Shown: piece by piece, positions 53,972-63,677 of the stretch
How positions within the stretch are numbered: the first letter of the stretch is position 1
How the letters are laid out: each line of letters begins with the position of its first letter
Assembly: GCF_950066645.1 (NCBI RefSeq)
Contig: NZ_CATMFB010000015.1
Coordinates: 1-64,000, forward strand
Direction of reading: 5' to 3'
DNA length: 64,000 nucleotides
Source: an uncultured Thalassolituus sp.
Lineage (GTDB): Bacteria; Pseudomonadota; Gammaproteobacteria; Pseudomonadales; Oceanobacteraceae
Position numbers and translations under genes: made by a program
The notes under the pieces: generated by a model
The model's database searches: none
Told to the model about the DNA's origin: nothing
Seen by the model: the letters and a program-made list of their open reading frames with translations, nothing else

Positions 53972-55179
53972 TGGCCACGCAGAACAGAGCAGCGCGGCTG
54001 CTGCTTCGACTGGTGGGGCGTTTTATCACGCCAGCAAGGTTCATTGCTGGCATGGCGGTGGTGTGCTTCCTGATCGCCTGGAACCGTGATATTGCTCTGC
54101 TTTACGGTCTGTCTTCGCTGCTGCTGGCGCTCTTGCTCGTCAGCTGGATTCTGCCAATCTGGGTGCTACGCAATATCCGGATTCATCGTCGCCAGACCGG
54201 TGTGGCAAGAGCGGGGGCGTCTCTGCAGGTGTCGTACCGTTTTATTTCTGAGAGCCCGCTGTATTTCCTGGCCGTAGCAGAGACGATTCCCGGGGCGGAG
54301 CGACAGGAGCACTTTATTCCCCGGACCGATCTGAGCGAGCCCGTGACCTTAAGTTATGAGGCGCCGCGCCGGGGTGTCTTTGTGCTCGGCCATTGTGAGG
54401 TGACGAGCAGCTGGCCGTTCGGATTTATTCGTCAGAAGCGGCGTGTGCCTGTGAATCCTGTGACGATAACCGTTGTCCCCCGGGTTTACCGCATTGCGCG
54501 CTTGCCTCAGCCCCATGCGGAGCATGCGGTGGCAGAAGGCGCCGACTCTTTTCTCAGTCGGGGTATGCATAGTGAGTTTGCTGGGGTGAGGCCGTATCGT
54601 ACCGGTGACTCTCTGAAACATATTCATTGGGGGGCGTCAGCCCGTCGCCAGGAAATGGTCGTTCGCGAATATCACAGCTTTGATCGTCCCTCCTGGCTGA
54701 TGGTTGTTGATGCCGGAACCGGCAGCAGTATCGGAGATAATGAAGACTCGACGCTCGAGTATGCGCTGCAGATTGCAGCATCTGTGATGGAATATGCCCG
54801 CAGTCACAATATCCGACTTCAGGTTTATGTGAATAACGCCACAACGATGAGGCTCACCGTAGAGCCCGGCACCCACGACATCATTGAACATCTGAAAGCG
54901 TTGGCGGCGGTGCAGGAGGATGGACGGCAAAGCTATCAGAGTGCAATTGTCAGTGCTCTGGCCGAGCAGGGTGACGTCCCCGTGCTGATGACGGTGCGGC
55001 GTGACAGTCAGGAAATCTCGCCGGGCCAGGCGGGTGGGCATCTGGATATTGTCTATAACGATGCCAGCTTTACGCAGCCCATGGGGCGTTACGCCGAAGG
55101 CTGGAGACAAGTAAATCCGGGGCATTTTATTCTGGATCTTCACCGTCTTTCTTCCCTCTCTCAGGTACTGGCGTCATGA
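53971..55179 (+). CDS. DUF58 domain membrane protein
   Basis: 402 aa. Two closely spaced membrane helices at about 25-70 (FIAGMAVVCFLIAWN, GLSSLLLALLLVSWILPIWV), a beta-rich middle, and the DUF58 core with the signature EFAGVRPYRTGDSLKHIHWG then RQEMVVREYHS, which often has a von Willebrand A-like fold (LMVVDAGTGSS). These proteins partner with MoxR ATPases in envelope-related assembly. Shares its first base with the moxR stop and overlaps tgpA by 4. Confidence 0.92.
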   Translation: MATQNRAARLLLRLVGRFITPARFIAGMAVVCFLIAWNRDIALLYGLSSLLLALLLVSWILPIWVLRNIRIHRRQTGVARAGASLQVSYRFISESPLYFLAVAETIPGAERQEHFIPRTDLSEPVTLSYEAPRRGVFVLGHCEVTSSWPFGFIRQKRRVPVNPVTITVVPRVYRIARLPQPHAEHAVAEGADSFLSRGMHSEFAGVRPYRTGDSLKHIHWGASARRQEMVVREYHSFDRPSWLMVVDAGTGSSIGDNEDSTLEYALQIAASVMEYARSHNIRLQVYVNNATTMRLTVEPGTHDIIEHLKALAAVQEDGRQSYQSAIVSALAEQGDVPVLMTVRRDSQEISPGQAGGHLDIVYNDASFTQPMGRYAEGWRQVNPGHFILDLHRLSSLSQVLAS

Positions 55180-57350
55180 AACTTAATCGTCCACAGACAC
55201 TGGAGTGGTTCAGTCTTCAGCTCGCCATCGCTGTGGGTGGGGCGGTGGCTGCCATTATTAATCCCTGGCTAGGGTTGCTTCTGGGAGGCGCCAGCCTGCC
55301 TCTGAACTTTTTCCTCCTGCAGCAGGGCTGGCGTCACCGGGATACCCCCGAAACAACCAAGCCATTAGCGGATGCCGTTGCTGTTGCTGGTCTGTTGATG
55401 TTTTTCCTGCTGTATTTTCAGAACGGTCTGGTCGTGGCATTGATGGCGTTGCTCTACGGGGCGATGCTGGCCATGGCGGTACAACTCAACAATCACCGTA
55501 AATTCTTTCTCGCACAGACAGTCAGTTTTGTTTTTGTGCTTGCGGGTGCTGCAGAAGCAAAAACCGGTGGGTACCTTCTGGTGCTTGCGGCCTATTGCAT
55601 CGTCGCTGCCTTCGCGTTGACCGAACTCTGGCTCGATCGTGGGGATGATAAAGAGCTTGCAGGTCCGCCGTTGCAGCAGCGCTCCGTGATTGCACTGGTG
55701 ACTATGGTCCTGGCGGCGGGGATCTATCTTCTGATGCCGCGCCTGACCGCACTGAACATAGGTGGTCACAGCGCATCCGCGGGTGATTTTTATCATAATG
55801 AATCCTGGCTTACCGACGCCGATGGCGACTTACCGGATGACCGTAAGGGTGGTTATGACGATCTCAAACAGATCACAGACCTGTCTGGCTATGGCACCGA
55901 AACACAGGAAAGTTATCGCTACACGGGCTTCAACGAAACCTTCCATATTTCCTCACCACAGCGGTCGGGCACTCTGCCGATGGATACCGTTATTGCCCGG
56001 ATGAAAGCGCCCCGGGGGGCGTATCTTAAAGTCCGGAGTTTCGACACATTTGACGGACTCAGCTGGCAGACTTCTGACGAAAATATTGAGCGGAAATTCT
56101 CTGCCGACCGTAAGGGAGAGGTGACGGTTAACGAGACCCTGGCCGGAAACTTTCTCCACACCATCAGTATTGAAGAAACCATCCCCGCCTGGCTGCCGTT
56201 GGCGGGTGAGCCTGTCACTTTATGGGTTCCATCGAGCGTGATCGCGCTGGATCAGTTTGATCAACCCCTGCTGCCTGGTGTTCTGCTGGAGGGAACAACA
56301 TACACCGCAGACTCCCTGCTCGAGCTCAGAGATCAGCGTCCTGTCGCCCGGGGGCCTGCTCCGCGAAAAGCAGACCTGCAGTTGCCAACAGGGTTTGATC
56401 CCGCGATCCGCAGGCTTGCTCAACAGGTTGCCCGTGGTGACAGTGTTTATGAGCGCGCTGTCGCACTGGAACATCACCTGAGAACCTCGTATCGCTACAG
56501 CTTTGAATCCGCTCTGGTCTCTCAGGACCGTACGCCACTTTCTGAATTTCTGTTTGAAACTCACGAAGGACATTGCGAATACTTCGCCAGCGCAATGACT
56601 GTGATGCTGAGGTCAGTGGGCGTGCCTGCCCGCCTGGTGACGGGGTTCAGTGCAACAGTCAGAAACCCATTAACAGGGTATTTTGATATACGGGCAATCG
56701 ACGGGCACGCCTGGACGGAGGCCTGGATTGACGGCCGTTGGGTAACGTTTGAACCAACGGCCTATTATGCTTTACCCCGGCCACAGGAAAGCCGTATCAC
56801 GGCTGAACAGATCCGCGAGTATGCCGAAAGTATCCAGCATAGGACGATGGCCTCCGGTGATGGAGACTATTCAGTGTCTGCCATACTGAGCCATCTCTGG
56901 ATGGTGGTGTATAGCAGCGTCATACTTGCCCTTTCGTGGGTAAAGTGGGTGATCGTAACGCTCTGGTGGTTATGGGGTGTTTTCGCTGTCGCAGCAGTCA
57001 TCGGGTTGTCTACCCGTCGCAAATGGTGGCCCTGGTGGCTTGCCTGGAGAAGCCAGCAGCGGATTGCCGGGTGCCCGGTAGCCAGTGCTGAAGATACTCT
57101 GCATTTCTGCTTTTATCACCTGCAGCGGATGGCCCGGGTCAGGGCATCTGTCCGGGAGCGGGGAGAATCCTTCGCGCAATGGCTCGTGCGGATAGAAGGT
57201 CAGGTGACCATCAGTGAATCCATGAAAGCACTTGCCGCGCAATCCGAACAGGTGTTTTACCATGGAGAGGCCGTCGCGCCCGCGGATATCCGCAGGTTAG
57301 CCGCCGAAGCTGCCTCAGACCTATGGCTGAGTCTGCGCCAGAGCGGCTGA
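55176..57350 (+). CDS. tgpA: TgpA-type membrane transglutaminase-like protein
   Basis: 724 aa. Five to six N-terminal membrane helices (DUF3488 part), a large periplasmic domain, then a transglutaminase core with Cys467 (HEGHCEYFASAMTVML), His511 (AIDGHAWTEAWIDG) and, at the place of the third triad residue, Glu526 (WVTFEPTAYY) instead of the usual Asp. One more membrane segment near 590 precedes a cytoplasmic DUF4129-like tail (ESFAQWLVRIEG). TgpA is essential in P. aeruginosa with unknown substrate. Ends the moxR-DUF58-tgpA operon. Confidence 0.92.
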   Translation: MKLNRPQTLEWFSLQLAIAVGGAVAAIINPWLGLLLGGASLPLNFFLLQQGWRHRDTPETTKPLADAVAVAGLLMFFLLYFQNGLVVALMALLYGAMLAMAVQLNNHRKFFLAQTVSFVFVLAGAAEAKTGGYLLVLAAYCIVAAFALTELWLDRGDDKELAGPPLQQRSVIALVTMVLAAGIYLLMPRLTALNIGGHSASAGDFYHNESWLTDADGDLPDDRKGGYDDLKQITDLSGYGTETQESYRYTGFNETFHISSPQRSGTLPMDTVIARMKAPRGAYLKVRSFDTFDGLSWQTSDENIERKFSADRKGEVTVNETLAGNFLHTISIEETIPAWLPLAGEPVTLWVPSSVIALDQFDQPLLPGVLLEGTTYTADSLLELRDQRPVARGPAPRKADLQLPTGFDPAIRRLAQQVARGDSVYERAVALEHHLRTSYRYSFESALVSQDRTPLSEFLFETHEGHCEYFASAMTVMLRSVGVPARLVTGFSATVRNPLTGYFDIRAIDGHAWTEAWIDGRWVTFEPTAYYALPRPQESRITAEQIREYAESIQHRTMASGDGDYSVSAILSHLWMVVYSSVILALSWVKWVIVTLWWLWGVFAVAAVIGLSTRRKWWPWWLAWRSQQRIAGCPVASAEDTLHFCFYHLQRMARVRASVRERGESFAQWLVRIEGQVTISESMKALAAQSEQVFYHGEAVAPADIRRLAAEAASDLWLSLRQSG

Positions 57351-57426
57351 CCGTTCGCTCAAAATCGCGTAGACTCCGCCCACATTTAATCTGTTCCAAG
57401 ATCCGGTTGCTGAAGAGGGAATGAAA

Positions 57427-58206
57427 ATGACAGATGCTCACAGTCTGACTCTGTACACCATCAATATGTCGCACTATAGCGAAAAAATACGGTGGCTTCT
57501 GGATTACGAAAACATTCCCTATCAGGAAGAGGCACTGACGCCTGCCGTTCATACGCTTCCTATGCTGCTCAAGGGAAAGCGTCAGCAGACAACGGTGCCT
57601 CTGGTGCAGCGTGGCAGTGAGTGTGTGCAGGACAGCCCGAGGATTGTTAACTGGTTGTCAATGGAATACGGCCCGCTGAAAACAATGCCAGCCGCCCTGC
57701 AGGAAGAAATTGTCGCTGTTCAGCGTCGCTTCGACGCAATAGGTAAGCCGGTTGCGCGCTACCTCTATCTGCCTGGCTTTGCTCATGATGAATTGATCAA
57801 GACGATCTGGACTCAATTCTCAACGCCGTGGGAAAGTGCGGTTGTCCGCCTGTTTTATCCGGTTATTAAACCTGTCTTCAAGATTAAACTGAAAATTAAT
57901 CCGAAAGATGTGGCGAAAGCAGAACAGAAAATTGATGCGGAAATCCGCTGGCTTGAAGAAGAGCTGAAAAAAGGCCGCTATCTGGTAGGTGATCGCCTGA
58001 CGGTTGCTGATATTACTGCAGCATCACTTCTTGCACCTCTGGCTTGCCCCGTAGAACACCCAATTTATGGCACGAAGGAATTTCGCGAGAAGATGGCCGG
58101 TCCGGCGCAGAAGTGGGCAGATAGCCCGGCGCTGGAATGGGTGCGGAATCTCTATCGCGATCACCGGGGAAAAATCTGGGCAAGGACTCCCCGGAGTGGA
58201 AATTAG
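57427..58206 (+). CDS. Glutathione S-transferase-like protein
   Basis: 259 aa from the ATG at 57427, chosen because GAGGGA lies six bases ahead; ATG 57421 is directly against it. N-terminal thioredoxin-like half: LTLYTINMSHYSEKIRWLLD with Ser-rich active start (SHYSEK), TVPLVQRGSECVQDSPRIV as the cis-Pro and glutathione site. All-alpha C-terminal half ends in RYLVGDRLTVADITAASLLA, the GST N-capping box. The substrate is unknown. Monocistronic. Confidence 0.88.
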   Translation: MTDAHSLTLYTINMSHYSEKIRWLLDYENIPYQEEALTPAVHTLPMLLKGKRQQTTVPLVQRGSECVQDSPRIVNWLSMEYGPLKTMPAALQEEIVAVQRRFDAIGKPVARYLYLPGFAHDELIKTIWTQFSTPWESAVVRLFYPVIKPVFKIKLKINPKDVAKAEQKIDAEIRWLEEELKKGRYLVGDRLTVADITAASLLAPLACPVEHPIYGTKEFREKMAGPAQKWADSPALEWVRNLYRDHRGKIWARTPRSGN

Positions 58207-58218
58207 AGTAGCGACGGA

Positions 58219-59364
58219 TCAGAGATAACTGAGAAGTTTGATGTTCGATTTCCTTTTGATGCGAGCGAAGCTTTTGGTTGGCCAATAAAGAGCAATTGCC
58301 AGTATTGCTGCAATCAGCCAGATCCAACCTATATGATTGACACCAAATAATTCACCATGGTTTGGCTCCATAAATAAATGCAGAGTACTGTTTATCAGAA
58401 GCAGTGCATACAGGTGAAGAAGATAGAAAAACATAGGCGCAGCCCCGAAGCCAGTCAGAACTGCAATCAGCCTCTGACGTTTACTTATTAGATCTGATTC
58501 GGCTAGCCTCAGCACAAGAAACATCCCACCGAGGGTTATCAGCAGGAACGCCAGAGAAGGCGGGTACTTGGTCAGGTTGAACAGGTCCATTAAGTTCAAT
58601 AGCAGGCTGCCTTGTAGTTGCCAGGCACTTGGCTCTCCATAGATGTTCAGCCCGCGTAGTACGGCAAACAATACCAGGCTGAAAAGACCTAAGCGTAAGA
58701 ACGCCGTTTTTCTCTCTTTACTGGTGACTGTGCTGCAAAACAGCGGACCTGTGCAGAACCCGAGCAGAATGACACCAATCCAGGGCAGTACCGGATAGCT
58801 GACTTTCAGGTTGATCACATCGGAGGTAATCAGAAAGCCGCGATCATGGAGGATAGTCCATATAGGATAGAGGCTGTCGTCGGTTGCAAAGCCTATTGGC
58901 GTCAGCAGATTATGTCCGAAGACAATCACTAATCCCAACGTCAGAAGAAGAGTGAATGGTAGTCGATGCAGTAACCCAAGAACGATCATGCATAGTCCAA
59001 TGGCCCAGATAACCTGCAACCAGATCGTGTGGTAGGTTCCCATCCAGGAAAATGTGACTAACGTAAGTTCCAGCAGAATTAAAAACAGGCCTCGCTTAAT
59101 CAGAAACCCTGAGAGGTTTCGTCCGGTACTGGCGTATAGCCATGCAGATACGCCGGTCAGGAAGACGAACGCCGGCGCACAGAAGTGCGCGGCAAAGCGG
59201 CTGAAAAAGAGTCCAGCGCTGGTGGTATCAATATCCATAGGATCGCTGACCTGCATGTGGAGAAAAAAACGCTCCCTTACATGGTCAACTAACATGATCA
59301 GCATGACGAGGCCACGCATCAGGTCGATACTGTTAATTCGTTGGCTTAGCTTTTCAGTCATCAT
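58219..59364 (-). CDS. DUF1624 / HGSNAT-like multi-pass membrane protein
   Basis: 381 aa (a second ATG at 59361 is equally possible). About ten membrane helices; the start INSIDLMRGLVMLIMLVDHV and FAAHFCAPAFVFLTGVSAWL are the conserved region of DUF1624, related to heparan-alpha-glucosaminide N-acetyltransferase and OpgC-type acyltransferases that move acyl groups across the membrane. It starts 5 bases after the TonB-dependent receptor stop and so shares its promoter. What it modifies is unknown; a role tied to the receptor's ligand is inference. Confidence 0.82.
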   Translation of the reverse strand: MMTEKLSQRINSIDLMRGLVMLIMLVDHVRERFFLHMQVSDPMDIDTTSAGLFFSRFAAHFCAPAFVFLTGVSAWLYASTGRNLSGFLIKRGLFLILLELTLVTFSWMGTYHTIWLQVIWAIGLCMIVLGLLHRLPFTLLLTLGLVIVFGHNLLTPIGFATDDSLYPIWTILHDRGFLITSDVINLKVSYPVLPWIGVILLGFCTGPLFCSTVTSKERKTAFLRLGLFSLVLFAVLRGLNIYGEPSAWQLQGSLLLNLMDLFNLTKYPPSLAFLLITLGGMFLVLRLAESDLISKRQRLIAVLTGFGAAPMFFYLLHLYALLLINSTLHLFMEPNHGELFGVNHIGWIWLIAAILAIALYWPTKSFARIKRKSNIKLLSYL

Positions 59365-59369
59365 TGTGT

Positions 59370-61469
59370 TTAAAAATCATAAGTAACAGATGCGCGATAG
59401 GTGCGCGGGGCACCTGGCTGTGTCCACAGTGCAGAGTAGCTATTATCTACCCAAAAGGTATCCGTGAGGTTAGTTACTGATGCTGAGACGCTCAGGTCTG
59501 ACACGACCTCGATACTGGCATTGAGGTCGATCAACCAGTGTTCAGGTAATACATATTCCGGATCGACAGTGTCGCCTGAACGCTCACCCACATAATTTAC
59601 AGTGACGCCTGCGCTACCCGGTAATCGGCCGAAGTTAAGGTATTGACGCAGCATCAGGTTGGCACTGTGTTCAGGAATATTCACCAGGCGGCTGCCCGCA
59701 GGAATTTCGACACCCCAGTCCGGATTGACAGCACTGTTGCTGGTGCGACTGTCGAGCCAAGTGTAGCTGAACCTTAAAAAAGTTGCCGGTGTCAGCTGGC
59801 CGCTGGTTTCGAACTCAATGCCGTCGCTTTCAGCTTCACCCAATTGCGTTGAGAAACCCGCGTTTACCGGATCGGCGGTAAGAATATTTGATTTAACGGA
59901 TTCAAAATAGGCGACGGATGTCAGCCAGCTCGCACGGGAATGACGCAGGCCAATCTCATTCGACCGGCTACGTTCGGGGTCAAAACCATTACCTTCTGCA
60001 TCGCTGCCGGTTAATGGCAGAAATCCGCGCGAGTGACTGACGTAGGCCGTGAATTCGTTGTTCATGTCATACGTGATACCAATGCGTGGGCTGGTGACGT
60101 TGCCGCTGTCGGATTGAGGAGTGCCGTACACGCGTTCGTGCAGAGACTGCCAGTAGTGATCAAAGCGTGCTCCCAGTAATAAGCGGAAGTCATCCGTGAT
60201 ATGCATCAGATCCTGTAAATAAAAACCGTAGCCATGTTGTAACTCGTGATTTTCATTTAGCGGACTTGTTTCAGGTTGCTCCTGTCCGTACACAGGATCA
60301 TAAATATCAATTGTGTAGGTACCGTTGCCACCCCGGTAGCGCTCAAGATTCTGATCAAGGCGGTAACGGTAGCCGTCGGCGCCGAAGAGCAGATTATGTT
60401 CAATACTGGCAGTGTTCACTGTGCCACTCAGTTCACCACGGAAAGAGTGATCAGCGGTCTGATAGTCGCGAAGACGGCGCTGACGGGTCAGAGTTTCTCC
60501 GTCGTCGTAAAGGGACTGACGCGAGGGTGACAGCTCGGTATCAGAGGAATAACCATCGAGCCATGAGCGACGGTTGCTATAGCCCAGAGACATGCGCCAT
60601 TCGTCGCTTAGTCGTTGATCGAGACTGAGTTGATGACCGATGGCCATCACTTCGGTGGCGCCATCGTTGGGTTCACCCAGGTAGCGTGAGCGGGGAACAG
60701 TATCGAAGTTATTATCAAGCACGACAATGCCGCGGTCGAACAGTTGCTCGTGATTCAGGTACTCGCCTTCATAGAGGACTTTTGTATCGTCACTGGGTGT
60801 AAATAACAGAGAGGGATTAAGTACTTTGCGGCGTTGAAAAACTTCATCACGAAAACTGTCGCTGTCCTGCAACGCGCCAGTCACCCGAAATGCCAGTGCA
60901 TCATTAATGCTGCGCGTGTAATCCCCCTCCATACGCTTGTGGTTATATGAACCGCCTTCCAGAGTGATGCTGCCTGCCGGGAGGAACTGGGGCTTTTTAG
61001 TGATAATGTTTATCGTGCCACCGGGCTCTCCCCGACCGTATAATGCCGACCCCGGCCCTTTCTGAATCTCGATGTAATCAATGGCCGAGATATCACGACG
61101 CCCACTGAAACCTCGGCCACCACTGAAGCCATTAATCAGATAACCAGACGGCATATTTTCATTGCCGGGGAAGCCTCGCACCGCAAAACTATCCCAAAGA
61201 CCACCAAGGCTATTCTGCGGAGCTACCGACGGAGAAAGCGATAAAGCAGAATGCAGATCATTGATTGGGCCTTCCAGTAACGTGCTGTCTAACACGTCCG
61301 TTGATTGCGGAATCTCTTCAGGCGCGACGTTCCCCCGATAAGCCTGTTGATATTCGACTGTGACTGTTTCCAGTGTGGTTTCTGAACTGTTAGCGATGCC
61401 GGTTGAAACCAGCAATGAGATCACAAGTAAACGCTTTGGGGCTTTTGGTACTGGGGATAATGGACTCAC
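59370..61469 (-). CDS. TonB-dependent siderophore-type receptor
   Basis: 699 aa with a GTG start (61467-61469) and signal peptide LLVISLLVSTGIANS; no better start is visible. Plug domain: short TonB-box-like region (LETVTVEYQQ), DLHSALSLSPSVAPQNSLGG, DSFAVRGFPGNENMPSGYLI, and IEIQKGPGSALYGRGEPGG, typical of siderophore receptors. The 22-strand barrel follows and ends in a terminal Phe (ASVTYDF). A Zur-box-like palindrome lies 24-46 bases upstream, suggesting a zinc or zincophore substrate rather than iron. The DUF1624 gene follows after 5 bases. Confidence 0.9.
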   Translation of the reverse strand: MSPLSPVPKAPKRLLVISLLVSTGIANSSETTLETVTVEYQQAYRGNVAPEEIPQSTDVLDSTLLEGPINDLHSALSLSPSVAPQNSLGGLWDSFAVRGFPGNENMPSGYLINGFSGGRGFSGRRDISAIDYIEIQKGPGSALYGRGEPGGTINIITKKPQFLPAGSITLEGGSYNHKRMEGDYTRSINDALAFRVTGALQDSDSFRDEVFQRRKVLNPSLLFTPSDDTKVLYEGEYLNHEQLFDRGIVVLDNNFDTVPRSRYLGEPNDGATEVMAIGHQLSLDQRLSDEWRMSLGYSNRRSWLDGYSSDTELSPSRQSLYDDGETLTRQRRLRDYQTADHSFRGELSGTVNTASIEHNLLFGADGYRYRLDQNLERYRGGNGTYTIDIYDPVYGQEQPETSPLNENHELQHGYGFYLQDLMHITDDFRLLLGARFDHYWQSLHERVYGTPQSDSGNVTSPRIGITYDMNNEFTAYVSHSRGFLPLTGSDAEGNGFDPERSRSNEIGLRHSRASWLTSVAYFESVKSNILTADPVNAGFSTQLGEAESDGIEFETSGQLTPATFLRFSYTWLDSRTSNSAVNPDWGVEIPAGSRLVNIPEHSANLMLRQYLNFGRLPGSAGVTVNYVGERSGDTVDPEYVLPEHWLIDLNASIEVVSDLSVSASVTNLTDTFWVDNSYSALWTQPGAPRTYRASVTYDF

Positions 61470-61492
61470 GCGATGTGGCTCTGTTGGTTAAT

Positions 61493-61515
61493 GATATGTT
61501 ATAAGATAACATTTA
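61493..61515. promoter_or_regulatory. Zur-box-like palindrome upstream of the TonB-dependent receptor
   Basis: ATGTTAT (61496-61502), AAG, ATAACAT (61506-61512) is a perfect 7-3-7 inverted repeat. It matches the gammaproteobacterial Zur consensus (GAAATGTTATAnTATAACATTTC) at nearly all positions as I recall it, and matches Fur sites (GATAATGATAATCATTATC) less well. It lies 24 bases upstream of the receptor start and about 80 bases before topB on the other strand. Confidence 0.6.
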
Positions 61516-61593
61516 ATGTGGGAAGATCATAGTTGTTAAGAAAGACAGCGCTTTATTATGCTATGCCGACCTCGACTCAGTCTTTAGATACCG

Positions 61594-63504
61594 ATGCGCC
61601 TCTTTATCGCCGAAAAACCCAGCCTTGCCCGCGCGATTGCTGAAGTACTCCCGCGCCCTCATACGAAAGAAGACGGATGCATTCGTGCCGCCAGTGGCGA
61701 CGTCGTCAGCTGGTGTATAGGGCACCTGTTAGAGCAGGCGGAACCCGAGGCTTATGATGCTGCTTTCAGGCAGTGGCGCCTTGAACACCTGCCCATCATT
61801 CCGCAGGAGTGGCAGCTCGTTCCTAAGTCTAAAACCCGCAAGCAGCTGACTGTGCTGCGTAAATTAATCAAAGAAGCGGACGAGCTGGTACATGCAGGAG
61901 ATCCGGATCGCGAAGGCCAGCTTCTGGTCGATGAGGTGATTGCCTATCTGAAAACCCCGAAGACAAAGCGTCGCAGCGCAAAACGCCTCCTGATCAGTGA
62001 TCTTAATCCGGAAGCTGTGTCGCGGTCGCTCGGTAACCTGCGGAATAACAGTGAGTTTATACCTCTGTCTGTGTCAGCGCTGGCCCGCAGCCGGGCTGAC
62101 TGGCTATATGGTATTAACCTGACGCGTGCATGGACGATCAAAGGGCAGCAGGCTGGTAACCGGGGTGTTCTGTCGGTTGGGCGGGTACAGACCCCGGTAC
62201 TGGGATTGGTGGTCCGTCGGGACCAGGAAATCCACGACTTCGTCAGCAAACCGTTTTATAACGTCCGCGCTGCTATTCATCTGACGGCTCAACATCCCCT
62301 GGACTTTTACGCCCACTGGCAGCCGAGTGAAGCCTGTCGGCCACACCAGGATGATGAAGGTAGGGTGCTGAACCCTAAACTTGCTGAGAATGTAGTGGAA
62401 CGAATACGTAATCAACCGGCTCAGGTGAGTAAATTTGAGAAAAAGCCAGGCAAGCAGGCTGCACCGCTTCCCTACAATCTTTCATCCCTTCAGATTGACG
62501 CGGCTAAGGCATATGGAATGGCGGCTAAATCCGTTCTGGATACCTGCCAGAGCCTTTATGAAAAGCATCAGTTAATCACCTATCCACGCTCAGACTGCAG
62601 GTATTTACCGGTAGCGCATCACAAGGAAATGTCGGATATCTCTGAGGCAATTAAATCGGCGATTTCTGATGCCGGTAAAATGTTAGAGCATACCGATAAA
62701 TCGAGAAAATCTGCAGCGTTCAACGACAAGAAAGTCGGAGCGCACCATGCAATTATTCCAACATCCAGAAAGCTTCGCGGTAATTTAAATGAAGCAGAAA
62801 AGAAAATTTACCGGCTGATTTCCCGGCAATATTTAATGCAATTCTGTGAGGCGTATCGATACTCTGATACGCGCATTGACCTGGAAATCGCTGGTGGTCT
62901 TTTCAGTGCGCGCGAGCGTATAACAGTAACTGAGGGCTGGAAGGCATTGATGCCTGCACGCGAAAAGAGCTCACCACCATTACCTGATCTGGTTGAGGGG
63001 CAGACATTATGGAGCGGAGAACCTCAGCTTGATGAGAAACACACCGAGCCACCAAAGCACTATACCGATGCGACCTTGCTTGCTGCCATGACCGGTATTG
63101 CCCGATATGTTAAAGATCCGGAGTTACGTAAGGTGCTGAAAGATACTGATGGCCTCGGAACCGAAGCAACGCGGGCAGGTATTGTGGAACTTCTTTTCAA
63201 ACGTCGTTTTCTACAGCGCGTTGGTAAGCAGATACAGGCGACGGATACTGGCCGGCAGTTAATAGCAGTACTTCCGGACGAGTCCACTCAACCCGATATG
63301 ACGGCGCAATGGGAACAGGCGCTGGAGCAGATGTCGGAAGCTCAGATCAGTTATGAGGCCTTTATGGCGCAGTTGAATGCGCGTTTGCACCAGCTGATAT
63401 CTGGCGTTCATGCGTCAGCGATGCCCGCTTTGGTTAGTTCGGAGCCAGGGAAGAATAAATCATCGGGCAAGCGCTTCAGGAAGAAGAAGCGGATGAGCAG
63501 TTAA
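61594..63504 (+). CDS. topB: DNA topoisomerase III TopB
   Basis: 636 aa type IA topoisomerase. Toprim motifs LFIAEKPSLARAIAEVL and HAGDPDREGQLLVDEVI, then LYGINLTRAW, GRVQTPVLGLVV, and the catalytic Tyr330 in HQLITYPRSDCRYLP (E. coli Tyr328). No zinc-finger tail; the C-terminus is short and basic (GKRFRKKKR). It decatenates DNA and resolves recombination intermediates. Stands alone, divergent from the Zur-box genes. Confidence 0.95.
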   Translation: MRLFIAEKPSLARAIAEVLPRPHTKEDGCIRAASGDVVSWCIGHLLEQAEPEAYDAAFRQWRLEHLPIIPQEWQLVPKSKTRKQLTVLRKLIKEADELVHAGDPDREGQLLVDEVIAYLKTPKTKRRSAKRLLISDLNPEAVSRSLGNLRNNSEFIPLSVSALARSRADWLYGINLTRAWTIKGQQAGNRGVLSVGRVQTPVLGLVVRRDQEIHDFVSKPFYNVRAAIHLTAQHPLDFYAHWQPSEACRPHQDDEGRVLNPKLAENVVERIRNQPAQVSKFEKKPGKQAAPLPYNLSSLQIDAAKAYGMAAKSVLDTCQSLYEKHQLITYPRSDCRYLPVAHHKEMSDISEAIKSAISDAGKMLEHTDKSRKSAAFNDKKVGAHHAIIPTSRKLRGNLNEAEKKIYRLISRQYLMQFCEAYRYSDTRIDLEIAGGLFSARERITVTEGWKALMPAREKSSPPLPDLVEGQTLWSGEPQLDEKHTEPPKHYTDATLLAAMTGIARYVKDPELRKVLKDTDGLGTEATRAGIVELLFKRRFLQRVGKQIQATDTGRQLIAVLPDESTQPDMTAQWEQALEQMSEAQISYEAFMAQLNARLHQLISGVHASAMPALVSSEPGKNKSSGKRFRKKKRMSS

Positions 63505-63677
63505 CAGGATCACAGCATCATTGACGGTGCTACCGGACAGCGATGTATTTTAGCTAACCACTGTAAGTCGTAGGCTATTTTCTGACCGAAACTCTTCTTT
63601 GACCGTCGTGATTTATGACTGTATGTCGGCATGTTTCGTGAGAAACTACGTAAAATCTTAGTACAAAGGATGTTGTT

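Noticed and set aside
61493-61515. Fur box upstream of the TonB receptor
   Set aside because: The central 7-3-7 symmetry with ATGTTAT/ATAACAT fits Zur sites better than the GATAAT hexamer array of Fur; Fur is not excluded.
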